In this document: positions 54,134-63,644 of the stretch, piece after piece
How positions within the stretch are numbered: position 1 is the stretch's first letter
Layout: each line of letters opens with the position of its first letter
Source of the DNA: Photobacterium obscurum
GTDB taxonomy: Bacteria > Pseudomonadota > Gammaproteobacteria > Enterobacterales > Vibrionaceae
Assembly: GCF_026191635.1 (NCBI RefSeq)
Contig: NZ_JAKRRW010000022.1
Location: 1 to 64,000 of the forward strand
Length of the DNA stretch: 64,000 nt
Direction: 5' to 3'
Position numbers and translations under genes: made by a program
The notes under the pieces: generated by a model
Told to the model about the DNA's origin: nothing
Seen by the model: the letters and a program-made list of their open reading frames with translations, nothing else
Database searches by the model: none

Positions 54134-55609
54134 TTACGAAGAGCAACTGACTTCGAGCTCTTTGCCCCATTGTGGAGGTAAGTCGGCGAAATGTTCATAT
54201 TCAGGATGTTCGTCATAAGGGGTTGCCAGTACGCATAGCAGTTGATCAACGACAATGAAATCCCCCTGTTCCGCTGATTCTATGGCTTGTTGGGCAAGAT
54301 AGTTCCTAAGGATGTATTTCGGGTTAGACTTCTTCATTAGCTCGAGTCGTTCCTCATCAGCAACCTTTTCCGCATCGAGTCGCTTGGCATAGCCTTGTAG
54401 CCACAAGGTTAGCCCCTTAGTGCAGCTAAATAACGGCTTAAACTGATCGGTGCTGGTCGCTAATTGCTCTTTGGGAACGGAAGAGAGCGTCCGGAAGAAA
54501 AGGGTGTAATCGACAGCCTGACTCTTCAGCAGTTCAAACATGTCTGTAAACAGTTGCGAGTCTTGTTCGAGCTTTTCGGCTAAGCCAAGCTTATTGCGCA
54601 TGTTGATGCTGTACTGCTGTTGTAGCAAAGGTTGGTAGCTGTTTAGTGCCTCATCAATTTGTGGTTTATTAATTAACGGGGATAAGGCATAAGCCAGTGC
54701 ATAGAGGTTCCATAACCCGATTGATGGTTGTTGATTGAACGCATACCGACCGGAATAATCGGAATGGTTACAAATAAACCCAGGGTTGTAGTCATCAATA
54801 AAACCGTAGGGGCCATAATCGAATGTCAGTCCGAGTACAGACATATTATCAGTATTCATTACCCCATGGGCAAAACCGATGGCTTGCCAGTCGGCAATCA
54901 TTGTTGCGGTAAGGCTAACGATACGAGAAAGCATTGCACCATAGCGGTTTGATTCTGGAGTGCTCAGAAGATCCGGGAAATGGTGCTTGATCAGATAATC
55001 GGCCAGCAGTTTTAGTTCACTGTGCTGGTTGGTATAAAATAAATATTCAAAATTACCAAACCTTAGGTGGCTTTCAGCGACGCGAATAAGGGTAGCACCG
55101 CGCTCAATGCGTTCGCGGTAAACTGGCGTTGAACTGCTTAGCACGGCAAGGGCGTGGGTCGTTTTAATCCCAAGACCGTGCATCGCCGCACTGGCAAGGT
55201 ATTCGCGAATACTGGATCGGAGCACGGCACGTCCGTCGCCTTGGCGAGAGTAGGGGGTTAACCCAGAACCTTTCAAGTGAATATCCCACTTTTTGCCTTC
55301 TGATGTCAGCACTTCACCCATTAGTAAGCCACGTCCGTCACCGAGATCTGGATTGTATTGTCCGAACTGATGGCCGGTGTATTTCATGGCAATTGGAGAG
55401 AAGCCGACTAACTCTTCGTTTCCTGTAAACAGGTTAATAAAATATTCAGAACATGCTTCGATTGGGTTTAGCTCAAGCAGGTCGCAGATCTGTGGATTGA
55501 CGCTCACAAGAAAGGGATCGGCAAGGGGCTGCGGGGTCACCCGGGTACCGAAAGTGGCAGGGAGTTCACTATAGGTATTATTGAAAATCAGTTCCGAGAG
55601 AGTACGCAT
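54134..55609 (-). CDS. selO: Protein adenylyltransferase SelO (YdiU)
   Basis: A 491-residue pseudokinase-fold enzyme that transfers AMP from ATP to Ser, Thr or Tyr of proteins. Family segments include KYTGHQFGQYNPDLGDGRGL, DIHLKGSGLTPYSRQGDGRA, AHGVMNTDNMSVLGLTFDYG and the C-terminal PPQWGKELEVSCSS with the conserved Cys that is selenocysteine in animal homologues. In E. coli it modifies metabolic enzymes under oxidative stress. AGG precedes the ATG. Monocistronic. Confidence 0.96.
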   Translation of the reverse strand: MRTLSELIFNNTYSELPATFGTRVTPQPLADPFLVSVNPQICDLLELNPIEACSEYFINLFTGNEELVGFSPIAMKYTGHQFGQYNPDLGDGRGLLMGEVLTSEGKKWDIHLKGSGLTPYSRQGDGRAVLRSSIREYLASAAMHGLGIKTTHALAVLSSSTPVYRERIERGATLIRVAESHLRFGNFEYLFYTNQHSELKLLADYLIKHHFPDLLSTPESNRYGAMLSRIVSLTATMIADWQAIGFAHGVMNTDNMSVLGLTFDYGPYGFIDDYNPGFICNHSDYSGRYAFNQQPSIGLWNLYALAYALSPLINKPQIDEALNSYQPLLQQQYSINMRNKLGLAEKLEQDSQLFTDMFELLKSQAVDYTLFFRTLSSVPKEQLATSTDQFKPLFSCTKGLTLWLQGYAKRLDAEKVADEERLELMKKSNPKYILRNYLAQQAIESAEQGDFIVVDQLLCVLATPYDEHPEYEHFADLPPQWGKELEVSCSS

Positions 55610-55690
55610 GAGTTAGCCTGTTATACACGCTGAATAATACTGTCAGGGTAACAAGTTATCAGTCAGTAACAAGACACAGAAAGTAGGGTT

Positions 55691-55720
55691 ATAGCCAAGT
55701 GAGTGGAGTCACTTGGCTAT
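55691..55720 (-). terminator. Hairpin after cra
   Basis: Perfect 12-bp stem ATAGCCAAGTGA/TCACTTGGCTAT with a 6-base loop, 20 bases beyond the cra stop. The T run is poor (AACCCTACTT), so ending may be inefficient or Rho-aided. Confidence 0.6.
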
Positions 55721-55739
55721 ATATTAAGAATAGTCCGCC

Positions 55740-56726
55740 TTACCCTCTTTGATGAAGTTGGCGTGGAATCACTTCAACTCCCGTACGGTAGCGCCCCGCT
55801 GCGGCATTTAACGCCAATTCCAGTGCATTCTCTGCGATAAGCTCAAATTGCTGCGGCAGAGACTGAATTTTTATTGGTAGGAAGTCGAGTAGTCGGTTAT
55901 CACCAAAAGTGGCAAGGTTTATCTTGGACATCAGCTCAGGATGGGCGAGCAGGCAGTCTAGGATCCCCTCAAATAAGGTGTATGAGGTGGCAATAATCGC
56001 ATCGGGAATATTGTCTTCGTCGATCCATTGCTGCATCAGTTGTTGGCCTTGCTGCTGGCTAAAGTGGTCACCATAGCTGGTTAGTACTTCTATATCCTTA
56101 CCTTCGTTTTTAATCGCAGAGCGGAAGCCCTGCTCACGCTCTTTGGAGACGCCAAGCTCGGGGACCGCACCGATCAATCCAATGCTGTTTATATGCTTGG
56201 TAAAGAGTGCCTTGGTTAACTCATAAGCACCCTCGAGATTTTCACTGATCACACAAGCGAATGTTTCATCGTCCAAAGCTCGGTCAATAGCGATAACAGG
56301 GACGCCACTGTTTTGAATTTTTTTATAGAAATCATTGTCAGCGGTTAGGGCGCTGGCAACCAATAAAGCATCGATGCGGCGGCTGAGAAGGTTATCCGCG
56401 ACTTTCATTTCTGTTTCGATATCATCATCCGAACAGGAAATGATGAGCTGATAGCCGGCTTTGCGAGCATCTCGCTCAAGTAGTTTTGCCAGCTTGGCGT
56501 AACTGGTATTTTCAAGATCGGGAATAATTAAGCCAAATGAGCGGCTGCTGCCTGCGCGTAGTGAAGTAGCGGCATGGTCTGGACGAAAATTGTACTCGTT
56601 CACCACAGCCATGACTTTTTGCTGCGTTTTCTCGCTGATTCGGTATTTGCTTGCTTTGCCGTTGATAACATAGCTGGCAGTGGTTCGGGATACGCCGGCA
56701 AGTTTTGCTACTTCATCTAACTTCAT
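55740..56726 (-). CDS. cra: Catabolite repressor/activator Cra (FruR)
   Basis: A 328-residue LacI-family regulator. The N-terminus MKLDEVAKLAGVSRTTASYV (then INGKASKYR) is nearly the same as E. coli Cra, and GLIIPDLENTSYAKLA and ATFGDNRLLDFLPI also match. Cra senses fructose 1-phosphate or fructose 1,6-bisphosphate and balances glycolysis with gluconeogenesis. A near-perfect Cra operator lies 55 bases upstream of the start. The gene is not next to a fructose PTS operon in this window. Confidence 0.93.
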   Translation of the reverse strand: MKLDEVAKLAGVSRTTASYVINGKASKYRISEKTQQKVMAVVNEYNFRPDHAATSLRAGSSRSFGLIIPDLENTSYAKLAKLLERDARKAGYQLIISCSDDDIETEMKVADNLLSRRIDALLVASALTADNDFYKKIQNSGVPVIAIDRALDDETFACVISENLEGAYELTKALFTKHINSIGLIGAVPELGVSKEREQGFRSAIKNEGKDIEVLTSYGDHFSQQQGQQLMQQWIDEDNIPDAIIATSYTLFEGILDCLLAHPELMSKINLATFGDNRLLDFLPIKIQSLPQQFELIAENALELALNAAAGRYRTGVEVIPRQLHQRG

Positions 56727-56780
56727 GTCAGTATTTTTACCTCATCACAGAAGATCTCGCTAGGAGTCATTGCCATTCTA

Positions 56781-56796
56781 GCTGAAACCTTTCAGC
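56781..56796. promoter_or_regulatory. Cra operator upstream of cra
   Basis: GCTGAAACCTTTCAGC, a nearly perfect palindrome fitting the Cra consensus RSTGAAWCSNTHHW, centred about 62 bases before the cra start. Suggests autoregulation. Confidence 0.65.
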
Positions 56797-56856
56797 TTGT
56801 CAGCTCGAAGGTGTTTGGTAAACCTCAAGCATTACGTAAGGGGACGATGAAAACAC

Positions 56857-58200
56857 TCAGGTGATCGGTTCGATATCAACGATTTTGGAGCGGTTCATAA
56901 TGATCTTCCAGCGGCGGATGCGCACTGTTTTATCTTCGTCCGTTTCTCGGGTGATCAGGTTAATCAGATGGCGTTTTTCGACCGATTCTTTCGATACCTG
57001 TCCGTCTTTCAACTGGTAGATTTTTTGCGAGCCTTTTTCCATCAACTTGGTGATCATACGCAGGTCAAGCATGATAGATTCGCGGGTTTGCTCATAGCCC
57101 GTCAAAAACTTGGTGGTCGACATTCGAGTGGTGCTTTTATAATGCAGAATCGTCTCTTCACGCTGTGAGACTTTGTGTTTTCTTACCTGCTTAATCTCAT
57201 CGTCCAGCTTGCTGTAGCTAACATACTCTAACCACTCGAGTTGGCGGCCAATGAGGCGGTTAGAGTTGGCATCAGAAAATTGTTTGCGCCATTTCGGCTT
57301 GCCTTTACGCACCCAGCGCCAAAGCATCGTTTTAAGATCATCTTTGAACACTTCACGGGCAGCATAGATGAATGACAGCACTAGAATAAAGGAGGCGGTA
57401 ATATCCCCCAGGACACCACGGGCCTTGATGAGCATTAATGTTACAAAGATCATCACAAAGCCTGCTGCAAAGCCAGTCACTATTTTGCGAGTATTTTTAC
57501 CAAGCTCGATAGTTTTTTCTTTCATTGTGACCGGGTATTCGATCAAGCGCCGCAACAGTCGCATCTTATTGGACATGCGGGTTTGATCCTGTGTTGCTTT
57601 GGGGGAGTTGTACTTATTCTCTAACCGGTGCTGAGACTCTTTTTCACAAATTGTGAGCAGCAGTGCCTTAATCTCACTGTAATCATTTCCGCGGGGCAGG
57701 TGAGCAATCAGAGAAAGGCAGCGTTGCTCGGTAAACCACGAAAGATAGTTATCAATATTCTCGTAGTATTTATGTAGTTTTTTATCACTCGGAACGTTAC
57801 GTCGTAACCTTTTTAAAATACGTACTGCAAGTTGGGCAACTTCCTCAACCTCTTCCAGTGTCCGTTCTTGTTTGTCTTCAAGTAACTGCTGGGTTGTTTT
57901 CTCCAACGCCAGGGAATATTGATAAGCATATAAACTTAGACTTAGACGGTATTGTTCGATAGAGAGCTTGCCTCGGCTGGCCAGGCGACTATGGACAAGA
58001 GGAAGGTGGTTAACGTCACTGTAATAGGTTCGCTTACCTAAAATAGCGTTATGGTAAAAATCGTCTTCAGAGATGATATTGGCATTGAGCCCTAATTCAC
58101 CGGGGACAAAAATGTAGAGATCAAGCTGTCGATTGGTTGTTTCTTGAATGACATGAGAAATTTTGACTTTATGTCCGTCTTTTTTGTCAACAGTGATCAC
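56857..58200 (-). CDS. Hypothetical two-helix membrane protein
   Basis: A 447-residue protein of unknown family. The first 235 residues are soluble, charged and helical, with a possible coiled coil at 95-135. Two membrane helices follow at about 240-259 (IVTGFAAGFVMIFVTLML) and 265-283, joined by a short loop, and then 160 more charged residues, so both ends probably face the cytoplasm. The segment LDLYIFVPGELGLNANIIS near the start looks conserved. GTG start; AGAGG stands 12 bases upstream. It lies 130 bases upstream of cra on the same strand. No motif allows a function to be named. Confidence 0.75.
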   Translation of the reverse strand: MITVDKKDGHKVKISHVIQETTNRQLDLYIFVPGELGLNANIISEDDFYHNAILGKRTYYSDVNHLPLVHSRLASRGKLSIEQYRLSLSLYAYQYSLALEKTTQQLLEDKQERTLEEVEEVAQLAVRILKRLRRNVPSDKKLHKYYENIDNYLSWFTEQRCLSLIAHLPRGNDYSEIKALLLTICEKESQHRLENKYNSPKATQDQTRMSNKMRLLRRLIEYPVTMKEKTIELGKNTRKIVTGFAAGFVMIFVTLMLIKARGVLGDITASFILVLSFIYAAREVFKDDLKTMLWRWVRKGKPKWRKQFSDANSNRLIGRQLEWLEYVSYSKLDDEIKQVRKHKVSQREETILHYKSTTRMSTTKFLTGYEQTRESIMLDLRMITKLMEKGSQKIYQLKDGQVSKESVEKRHLINLITRETDEDKTVRIRRWKIIMNRSKIVDIEPIT

Positions 58201-58524
58201 TATGTTTCTATACCTCTGGCCTAAATAGTCTGAAGATAACCGATATGCTCGCGGTGCTTATCAAGCTCTTATGAGAAAAATGCTGATGTTAGAACTAATT
58301 TTAGATGAATTAACAATTTATTAGCAGCGTTAATCGAGAATAATTGCTTTGATAGGCGAAAAAGCAGCCAAATTAATCAAGATAGGTCAGGCGAGTTGCA
58401 TCAACATCACGTATAATGCGCGACCTAAAGTATAAGATGATAGCGGTTACCGCGTTTTCTGTTGTTGTGACAGCAGGCAAGCGGCGTAATGATCGTTTTT
58501 ATTTACCCAGAGAGTGTCGAATAA
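58201..58524. other. Divergent intergenic region
   Basis: A 324-base AT-rich gap holding promoters for the membrane protein and cvfB. No site recognised. Confidence 0.35.
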
Positions 58525-59364
58525 ATGATTAAAGTAGGACAATACAACACATTAGAGGTCGTCAAGCAGGTAGATTTTGGCGTTTTCCTTGATGGTGGTG
58601 AAGACTTTGGCAATATCCTGTTGCCGAAATCCTCTGTTCCGGCAGGCACTGAACTGGGAGATAAAATTAAAGTCTTCATTTACTTCGATTCAGAAGATGA
58701 TGTGATTGCGACAACAGAACAGCCACTCGCGCAAGTGGGCGATTTTGCTTTGCTGCGTGTTGTGGGCATCTGTGGCATTGGTGCATTCGTTGACTGGGGG
58801 CTAAGTAAAGACCTGCTGGTACCGTTTAGCGAGCAACGCCGTCGCCTGGAAGTTGGTCAAGACATCATGGTACGCGTATATACAGATAAAGCCTCTGGCC
58901 GTATCGTGGGTTCAACGAAATTTAACCGCTTTCTGGATAAAACCCCGGCGAACTATAAAGTTGGCCAGGAAGTGCAGGTGATGATTGCTGAAGTGACCGA
59001 TCTTGGCTACAAGGCGGTGATTGAAGAAGAGCATTGGGGCCTGATTTTCAAAACAGAATCATTCGGTAAGCTGTTCCCGGGTAAGAAGCTGAAGGCTTAC
59101 ATCAAAGAGATCCGCCCTGATGGTAAGATCAACCTGTCGCTACAAAAAGCGGGTCGTGGCAAGGTTGATGATTTGGCTGATAAAATCCTGACCACGCTAG
59201 AGCGCAAAGGCGGTTTCGTTCCGTTAAGCGACAAGTCTTCACCGGAAGCAATTTTTAAAGAATTCCGTACCAGTAAAGCAACATTCAAGAAGACAATCGG
59301 CGGACTGTATAAAAAAGGTTTGATTGTTATTGAGCGAGAAGGTATCAGGCTCAACGATAACTAA
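58525..59364 (+). CDS. CvfB/YitL family S1-like RNA-binding protein
   Basis: A 279-residue protein with three S1-like beta-barrel segments (starting QYNTLEVVKQVDFGVFLDGG, VGDFALLRVVGICGIGAFVD and VGQEVQVMIAEVTDLGYKAV) and a C-terminal winged helix (KTIGGLYKKGLIVIEREGIR). This matches CvfB of Staphylococcus, which binds RNA and influences virulence gene expression. A broader RNA-related role is likely here. Terminator follows directly. Confidence 0.9.
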   Translation: MIKVGQYNTLEVVKQVDFGVFLDGGEDFGNILLPKSSVPAGTELGDKIKVFIYFDSEDDVIATTEQPLAQVGDFALLRVVGICGIGAFVDWGLSKDLLVPFSEQRRRLEVGQDIMVRVYTDKASGRIVGSTKFNRFLDKTPANYKVGQEVQVMIAEVTDLGYKAVIEEEHWGLIFKTESFGKLFPGKKLKAYIKEIRPDGKINLSLQKAGRGKVDDLADKILTTLERKGGFVPLSDKSSPEAIFKEFRTSKATFKKTIGGLYKKGLIVIEREGIRLNDN

Positions 59365-59374
59365 GAAGAAATAA

Positions 59375-59404
59375 TAAGCCGGTGATTTTCACCGGCTTTT
59401 TTGT
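59375..59404 (+). terminator. Terminator of the cvfB-like gene
   Basis: Perfect stem AAGCCGGTGA/TCACCGGCTT followed by TTTTGTG. Confidence 0.92.
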
Positions 59405-59498
59405 GACCGCTAGCATATCGTACTAACGCATATAAGTGTATGTTTACAGAGTTTGTATCCAACTGGGTATGATTTCTCCCTATAAACAAGGACATAAT

Positions 59499-61115
59499 AT
59501 GCAAGGAAGTAAAATATCAAAGCTAGCGGCTTTGATCGCATTAATGGTAGCGGCTCCTGTGATGGCAGCTGATGTTCCAGCAAATGTGACGTTGGCTAAC
59601 GATCAGGTCATTGTTCGTGGTAACGGCGATGAAGTCCCAACGTTAGATCCCTCGTTTTCCTCCGATACTTCTAGCTCACAAGTCATTCAAGATATGTTCG
59701 AGGGGCTGGTAAGCCAGAGCCCGGACGGTGAAATTATTCCTGCTTTGGCAACGCACTGGGAAGTATCTGATAACGGTCAAGTTTATACGTTCCACCTCCG
59801 CGGCAATATCAAGTGGTCTAACGGACAACCGATAACTGCCAGTGACTTTGAATACAGCTTCAAACGGGTCATCGATCCTAAAACTGGTGCTCCTTATGCG
59901 TGGTATTACTCTACAGCACATATCTTAAATGCCGATAAGATCAGTGATGGGGCATTATCTGCAGGCGAGCTGGGTGTTAAGGCATTAGATGCAAAAACAG
60001 TTCAGATCACGCTTGATAAACCCGTTCCTTATTTTGTGAAAATGCTGGTTCATGAATCAACTTTCCCTGTCTATAAACCTGCGATAGATGCCCATGGTGA
60101 TGCGTGGACTAAGCCAGAGAATATTGTTACCAGTAGTGCTTATAAGCTATCGAAGTGGGTGCTTAACGAACGTATTGTGCTAGAGCGTAACCCCGTTTAC
60201 TGGAATGACAGTAAAACGGTTATCAATCAAGTTACCTACTTGCCAATTTCTGATATGACATCGGAGTATAACCGCTTCCGTACTGGTGAAGTACAAATCA
60301 CCTCATCATTCCCGCTCGAACAATATAATGCGATTAAAAAACAGCGGCCTGATGAGTTGCTAACCATGCCATCGTTAGGCACCTACTATTATCTGTTTAA
60401 TATTGATAAAGCACCGTTTGATGATCCTCGAGTTCGTAAAGCCCTGGCATATGCGATTGACCGAGATGTTGTGACCAAAGTTATTTTAGGGCAGGGGCAG
60501 TTACCGGCTTATGGCGTCACGCCACCATCGGTCGATGGCTTCACACCACCAGAATTAGCGTGGGGAGAACTCTCGCAGAAAGAGCGTAATAAAAAGGCGC
60601 AGGAGTTGTTGTCCAGTGCTGGTTATGACAAATCAAATCCTCTGAAGTTTGAATTGGTCTATAACACTCTGGAGTCGCATAAAAAGCTTGCCATCGTTAT
60701 GTCTTCTATGTGGAAGAAAACCCTAGGGGCCGAGGTTGAGCTGGCAAACCAAGAATGGAAAACGTTCCTACAGAAACTAAGCCAGAAAGACTTTACGGTT
60801 GCGCGCTATGCGTGGAATGGTGACTACAACGAGGCGTCAACATTCTTATCCTACTTTGAAAGTAGCGGTATGAACTATGCCCGCTGGTCTAATAAAGGTT
60901 ATGACGAGGCAATGGCGAAGGCAATTCAGTCGCCGACCGATGCCAAGCGTAATCAATACTATCAGCAGGCCGAGAAGATTTTCTCTGAAGAAATGCCTGC
61001 CATTCCGCTATACCACTATACCCGTTCGGTATTGAAGAGTACCAAGGTTGGGGGTTATTCGAAGGTGAATGCCTCGCAAAGTCGTTACACCCGTGACTTG
61101 TATATTATGCAGTAA
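59499..61115 (+). CDS. Oligopeptide ABC transporter substrate-binding protein (OppA-like)
   Basis: A 538-residue periplasmic binding protein of the OppA/DppA family. The signal peptide ends at about residue 23 (ALMVAAPVMAA). Family marks include NDQVIVRGNGDEVPTLDPSF, ALATHWEVSDNGQVYTFHLR, WSNGQPITASDFEYSFKRVI and DDPRVRKALAYAIDRD. AAGGAC precedes the ATG at 59499; the frame extends 21 codons upstream without sense. It is a single gene, with no opp permease or ATPase genes nearby, so it must serve a transporter encoded elsewhere or act in peptide or murein peptide recycling like MppA. Confidence 0.92.
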   Translation: MQGSKISKLAALIALMVAAPVMAADVPANVTLANDQVIVRGNGDEVPTLDPSFSSDTSSSQVIQDMFEGLVSQSPDGEIIPALATHWEVSDNGQVYTFHLRGNIKWSNGQPITASDFEYSFKRVIDPKTGAPYAWYYSTAHILNADKISDGALSAGELGVKALDAKTVQITLDKPVPYFVKMLVHESTFPVYKPAIDAHGDAWTKPENIVTSSAYKLSKWVLNERIVLERNPVYWNDSKTVINQVTYLPISDMTSEYNRFRTGEVQITSSFPLEQYNAIKKQRPDELLTMPSLGTYYYLFNIDKAPFDDPRVRKALAYAIDRDVVTKVILGQGQLPAYGVTPPSVDGFTPPELAWGELSQKERNKKAQELLSSAGYDKSNPLKFELVYNTLESHKKLAIVMSSMWKKTLGAEVELANQEWKTFLQKLSQKDFTVARYAWNGDYNEASTFLSYFESSGMNYARWSNKGYDEAMAKAIQSPTDAKRNQYYQQAEKIFSEEMPAIPLYHYTRSVLKSTKVGGYSKVNASQSRYTRDLYIMQ

Positions 61116-61152
61116 GGTTAAGCGACTTTACTTGAAATAATCTTATTGAAAC

Positions 61153-61187
61153 AAAAAGCTGAGCATTATGTATGCTCGGCTTTTTTA
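61153..61187 (+). terminator. Terminator of oppA
   Basis: Stem AAAAGCTGAGCAT/ATGCTCGGCTTTT with a short loop, followed by TTATTG. Confidence 0.9.
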
Positions 61188-61403
61188 TTGTTGTGCCTCT
61201 GAATCCCGATAAACTGATTCATTCTTAGTCACTTAAGTGTTTGACGTTTGCCCAATTCTGACTGCACCTTATTTCCTCGGAATAAATGATCTTTTCTATA
61301 TAGAAAAGGTTTTGTCTGGTTGTTTTTGTAACTCACTGTTTTCTAATAGACAGAAAGCAACGAATTTCCATTTTTCCTTTCTGTGTTAACAACTTATTAT
61401 CAA

Positions 61404-61419
61404 AGTGACCTTGATCACG
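61404..61419. promoter_or_regulatory. CRP-like site upstream of nupC
   Basis: AGTGACCTTGATCACG has the symmetric GTGA-N6-TCAC core of CRP sites and lies about 60 bases before the start of nupC. Nucleoside carriers are commonly under CRP and CytR. Confidence 0.6.
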
Positions 61420-61471
61420 TTAGCCTGATTTATACAATGCGCGTCCCTTTTGAATCAGATTTAAAATTCAC

Positions 61472-62680
61472 ATGATTGCTGTACTGGGTATTTTCGCTCT
61501 TCTTGTTCTTGCGTGGCTGCTTTCGGTCGATAAAAAACGTATTCCTGTCAAAATGGTCGCCACTGCATTTTTGCTGCAGGTGCTATTTGCCCTGCTGGTT
61601 CTTTATGTACCTGCTGGCAAGGCGGCGCTAGAAGCCATTTCCAATGGGGTTACTTACGTCACTGACTACGGTAAAGAAGGCCTTTCTTTCTTATTCGGAG
61701 GATTGGCAACGGGGAGTATTGGTTTTGTTTTTGCCGTTAACGTGCTTGGCATTATCATTTTCTTCTCGGCACTAATTTCTATGCTTTACCACATTGGTGT
61801 GATGCAGAAAGTGGTTAACATTTTCGGTGGTGCACTACAGCGTGTGCTTGGCACTGGGCGTGCTGAGTCATTGTCGGCGACTGCAAATATCTTTGTCGGT
61901 ATGTCAGAAGTGCCGCTTGTGATTAAGCCGTACCTGAAGAGAATGGATGACTCCCAGCTATTTGCTGTCATGGTGTGCGGACTGGCTTCTGTTGCGGGTA
62001 GCACTATGGTTGGCTATGCCGCGGTTGGTGTGGATCTAAGCTACTTGATTGCCGCTTCATTTATGTCGGCACCGGCTGGTTTGTTGATGGCCAAGATGAT
62101 TGTTCCGCCATCAAATGATAAGCCCCAAGCCGATGAAATTACTTCGGTAGAAATCCCCCGGGCGACCAACGTGGTTGAGGCCCTGGCTGACGGTGCGATG
62201 TCTGGGCTGCGCATGGCGGTGACGATAGGAGCGACACTACTGGCCTTTATTAGCGTTATTGCCTTATTGAACGGTCTACTCAATGATGCTGGCAATTTTG
62301 TGGGTATCGAAAACTTAAGCTTTGAGTTGATTATCGGTTATCTGTTTGCACCCGTTGCACTGCTTATCGGCGTGCCTTGGGCCGATGCAATTACTGCGGG
62401 CTCGCTAATCGGCCAGAAGGTCGTGATGAATGAGTTTGTAGCCTTCATCGATTTGATGCGGGTACAAGACACGATGTCGGCGCACAGTGTTGCGGTAGTT
62501 ACTTTCGCGCTGTGTGGTTTTGCGAACGTAACAACACTCGCTATCCTGATTGGCGGAATGGGGAGCCTGATCCCTGAACGTCGTCCTTTCATTGCGAAGT
62601 TCGGCTTGCGTGCTGTAATGGCCGGTGTACTGGCAAACCTGATGAGCGCAGCAATCGTGAGTATTATCTTGTTGCTGTAG
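61472..62680 (+). CDS. nupC: NupC family concentrative nucleoside transporter
   Basis: A 402-residue inner-membrane nucleoside:cation symporter. CNT family marks are FVFAVNVLGIIIFFSALISM, GTGRAESLSATANIFVGMSE, LVIKPYLKRM, GLASVAGSTMVGYAAVGVDL and GFANVTTLAILIGGMGSLIP. It is monocistronic between two terminators. No clear ribosome binding site stands before the ATG at 61472, so the start has some doubt. It is the likely uptake step for nucleosides freed by the 5'-nucleotidase at 6521. Confidence 0.93.
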   Translation: MIAVLGIFALLVLAWLLSVDKKRIPVKMVATAFLLQVLFALLVLYVPAGKAALEAISNGVTYVTDYGKEGLSFLFGGLATGSIGFVFAVNVLGIIIFFSALISMLYHIGVMQKVVNIFGGALQRVLGTGRAESLSATANIFVGMSEVPLVIKPYLKRMDDSQLFAVMVCGLASVAGSTMVGYAAVGVDLSYLIAASFMSAPAGLLMAKMIVPPSNDKPQADEITSVEIPRATNVVEALADGAMSGLRMAVTIGATLLAFISVIALLNGLLNDAGNFVGIENLSFELIIGYLFAPVALLIGVPWADAITAGSLIGQKVVMNEFVAFIDLMRVQDTMSAHSVAVVTFALCGFANVTTLAILIGGMGSLIPERRPFIAKFGLRAVMAGVLANLMSAAIVSIILLL

Positions 62681-62708
62681 CAGAAAGCACTAACCTGCAA
62701 TCCATAAT

Positions 62709-62740
62709 GAAAAGGCCGAGATAAAATCTCGGCCTTTTTG
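62709..62740. terminator. Bidirectional terminator, nupC and moeB
   Basis: Perfect 13-bp stem AAAAGGCCGAGAT/ATCTCGGCCTTTT with a 3-base loop, between convergent genes. Confidence 0.93.
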
Positions 62741-62789
62741 GAACTGTAACCTTATCGAAACTGTTTTTGTATCATTGACTTACCGCAAA

Positions 62790-63539
62790 CTATTTACCAC
62801 AAACAGGGCAGCCTGGTTGCTTGTTCAGTTTCATTTCACGCCAGTTCATGCTCATCGCATCTAGCATCAAAATCTTACCGCTTAGTGGTTGGCCCATATG
62901 AGCTACCACTTTAATTGCTTCCATTGCTTGTACTGCTCCGACGATACCGACGACTGGCGACATGATCCCGGCTTCAACACAACTTAATGTTTGCTGGCCG
63001 AAGAGGGCGCTTAAACACTGGTAACATGGCTCGTCACTTTGGTAGGTGTAAACGCTGATTTGGCCTTCCATACGGATGGCTGCACCGGAGATCAGTGGTG
63101 TTTTGGTCTGATGACACAAGCGGTTGAGTTGGTTACGGGTATCAACGTTATCACTGCAGTCGAGCACGATAGTATGTTGCTCGATAAGCGAGATTAACTC
63201 CTCATCATTGAGGCGCCTGGCAACTGTTTCAATCTGTGTATTGGGGTTGATGGTGATCAGTGCCTGCTTGGCAGACTCAACCTTTAACATCCCCACAGTT
63301 GTATCATTATGCAGGACTTGGCGCTGAAGGTTTGACACTTCAACATTATCATCATCGATTAGCGTGAGTTTTCCTACTCCAGCTGCAGCGAGATATTGTG
63401 TTGATGCACAGCCTAAACCGCCAGCACCGAGTATTAACATCGAGGAGGCTTTTAACGCTTCCTGACCTTCAAAATCAAACTGTCTTAGAATGATTTGGCG
63501 GTTATAACGCAGCATTTCTGCATCAGTAAGTTCTACCAC
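62790..63539 (-). CDS. moeB: Molybdopterin-synthase adenylyltransferase MoeB
   Basis: A 249-residue E1-like enzyme that adenylates the C-terminus of MoaD for molybdopterin synthesis. It shows the ATP site LILGAGGLGCASTQYLAAAG (about 35-54), NLQRQVLHNDTTVG, LDCSDNVDTRNQLN, and two zinc pairs, CYQC and CPVC near the C-terminus. GTG start with AGGA seven bases upstream. It follows moeA by 105 bases, an order seen in E. coli. The cofactor serves molybdoenzymes such as NapA at 31940. Confidence 0.95.
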   Translation of the reverse strand: MVELTDAEMLRYNRQIILRQFDFEGQEALKASSMLILGAGGLGCASTQYLAAAGVGKLTLIDDDNVEVSNLQRQVLHNDTTVGMLKVESAKQALITINPNTQIETVARRLNDEELISLIEQHTIVLDCSDNVDTRNQLNRLCHQTKTPLISGAAIRMEGQISVYTYQSDEPCYQCLSALFGQQTLSCVEAGIMSPVVGIVGAVQAMEAIKVVAHMGQPLSGKILMLDAMSMNWREMKLNKQPGCPVCGK

Positions 63540-63644
63540 GGTGTGTTCCTGTTTACTTTGTAGATCATAAAGCTTCTAAACTAGGGGGAAAACGGGCACA
63601 GCTCAGTAAGTTGCAAGACGCTGAGAGCCAGCCCTTTTCGAAAA

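Larger units (their letters stand above)
61116..61471. other. Intergenic region upstream of nupC
   Basis: A 356-base gap with the oppA terminator and the nupC regulatory region (CRP-like site, TATACA at 61431). Confidence 0.45.

Noticed and set aside
58201-58524. Small RNA in the gap before cvfB
   Set aside because: No promoter-terminator pair or stable hairpin could be seen.
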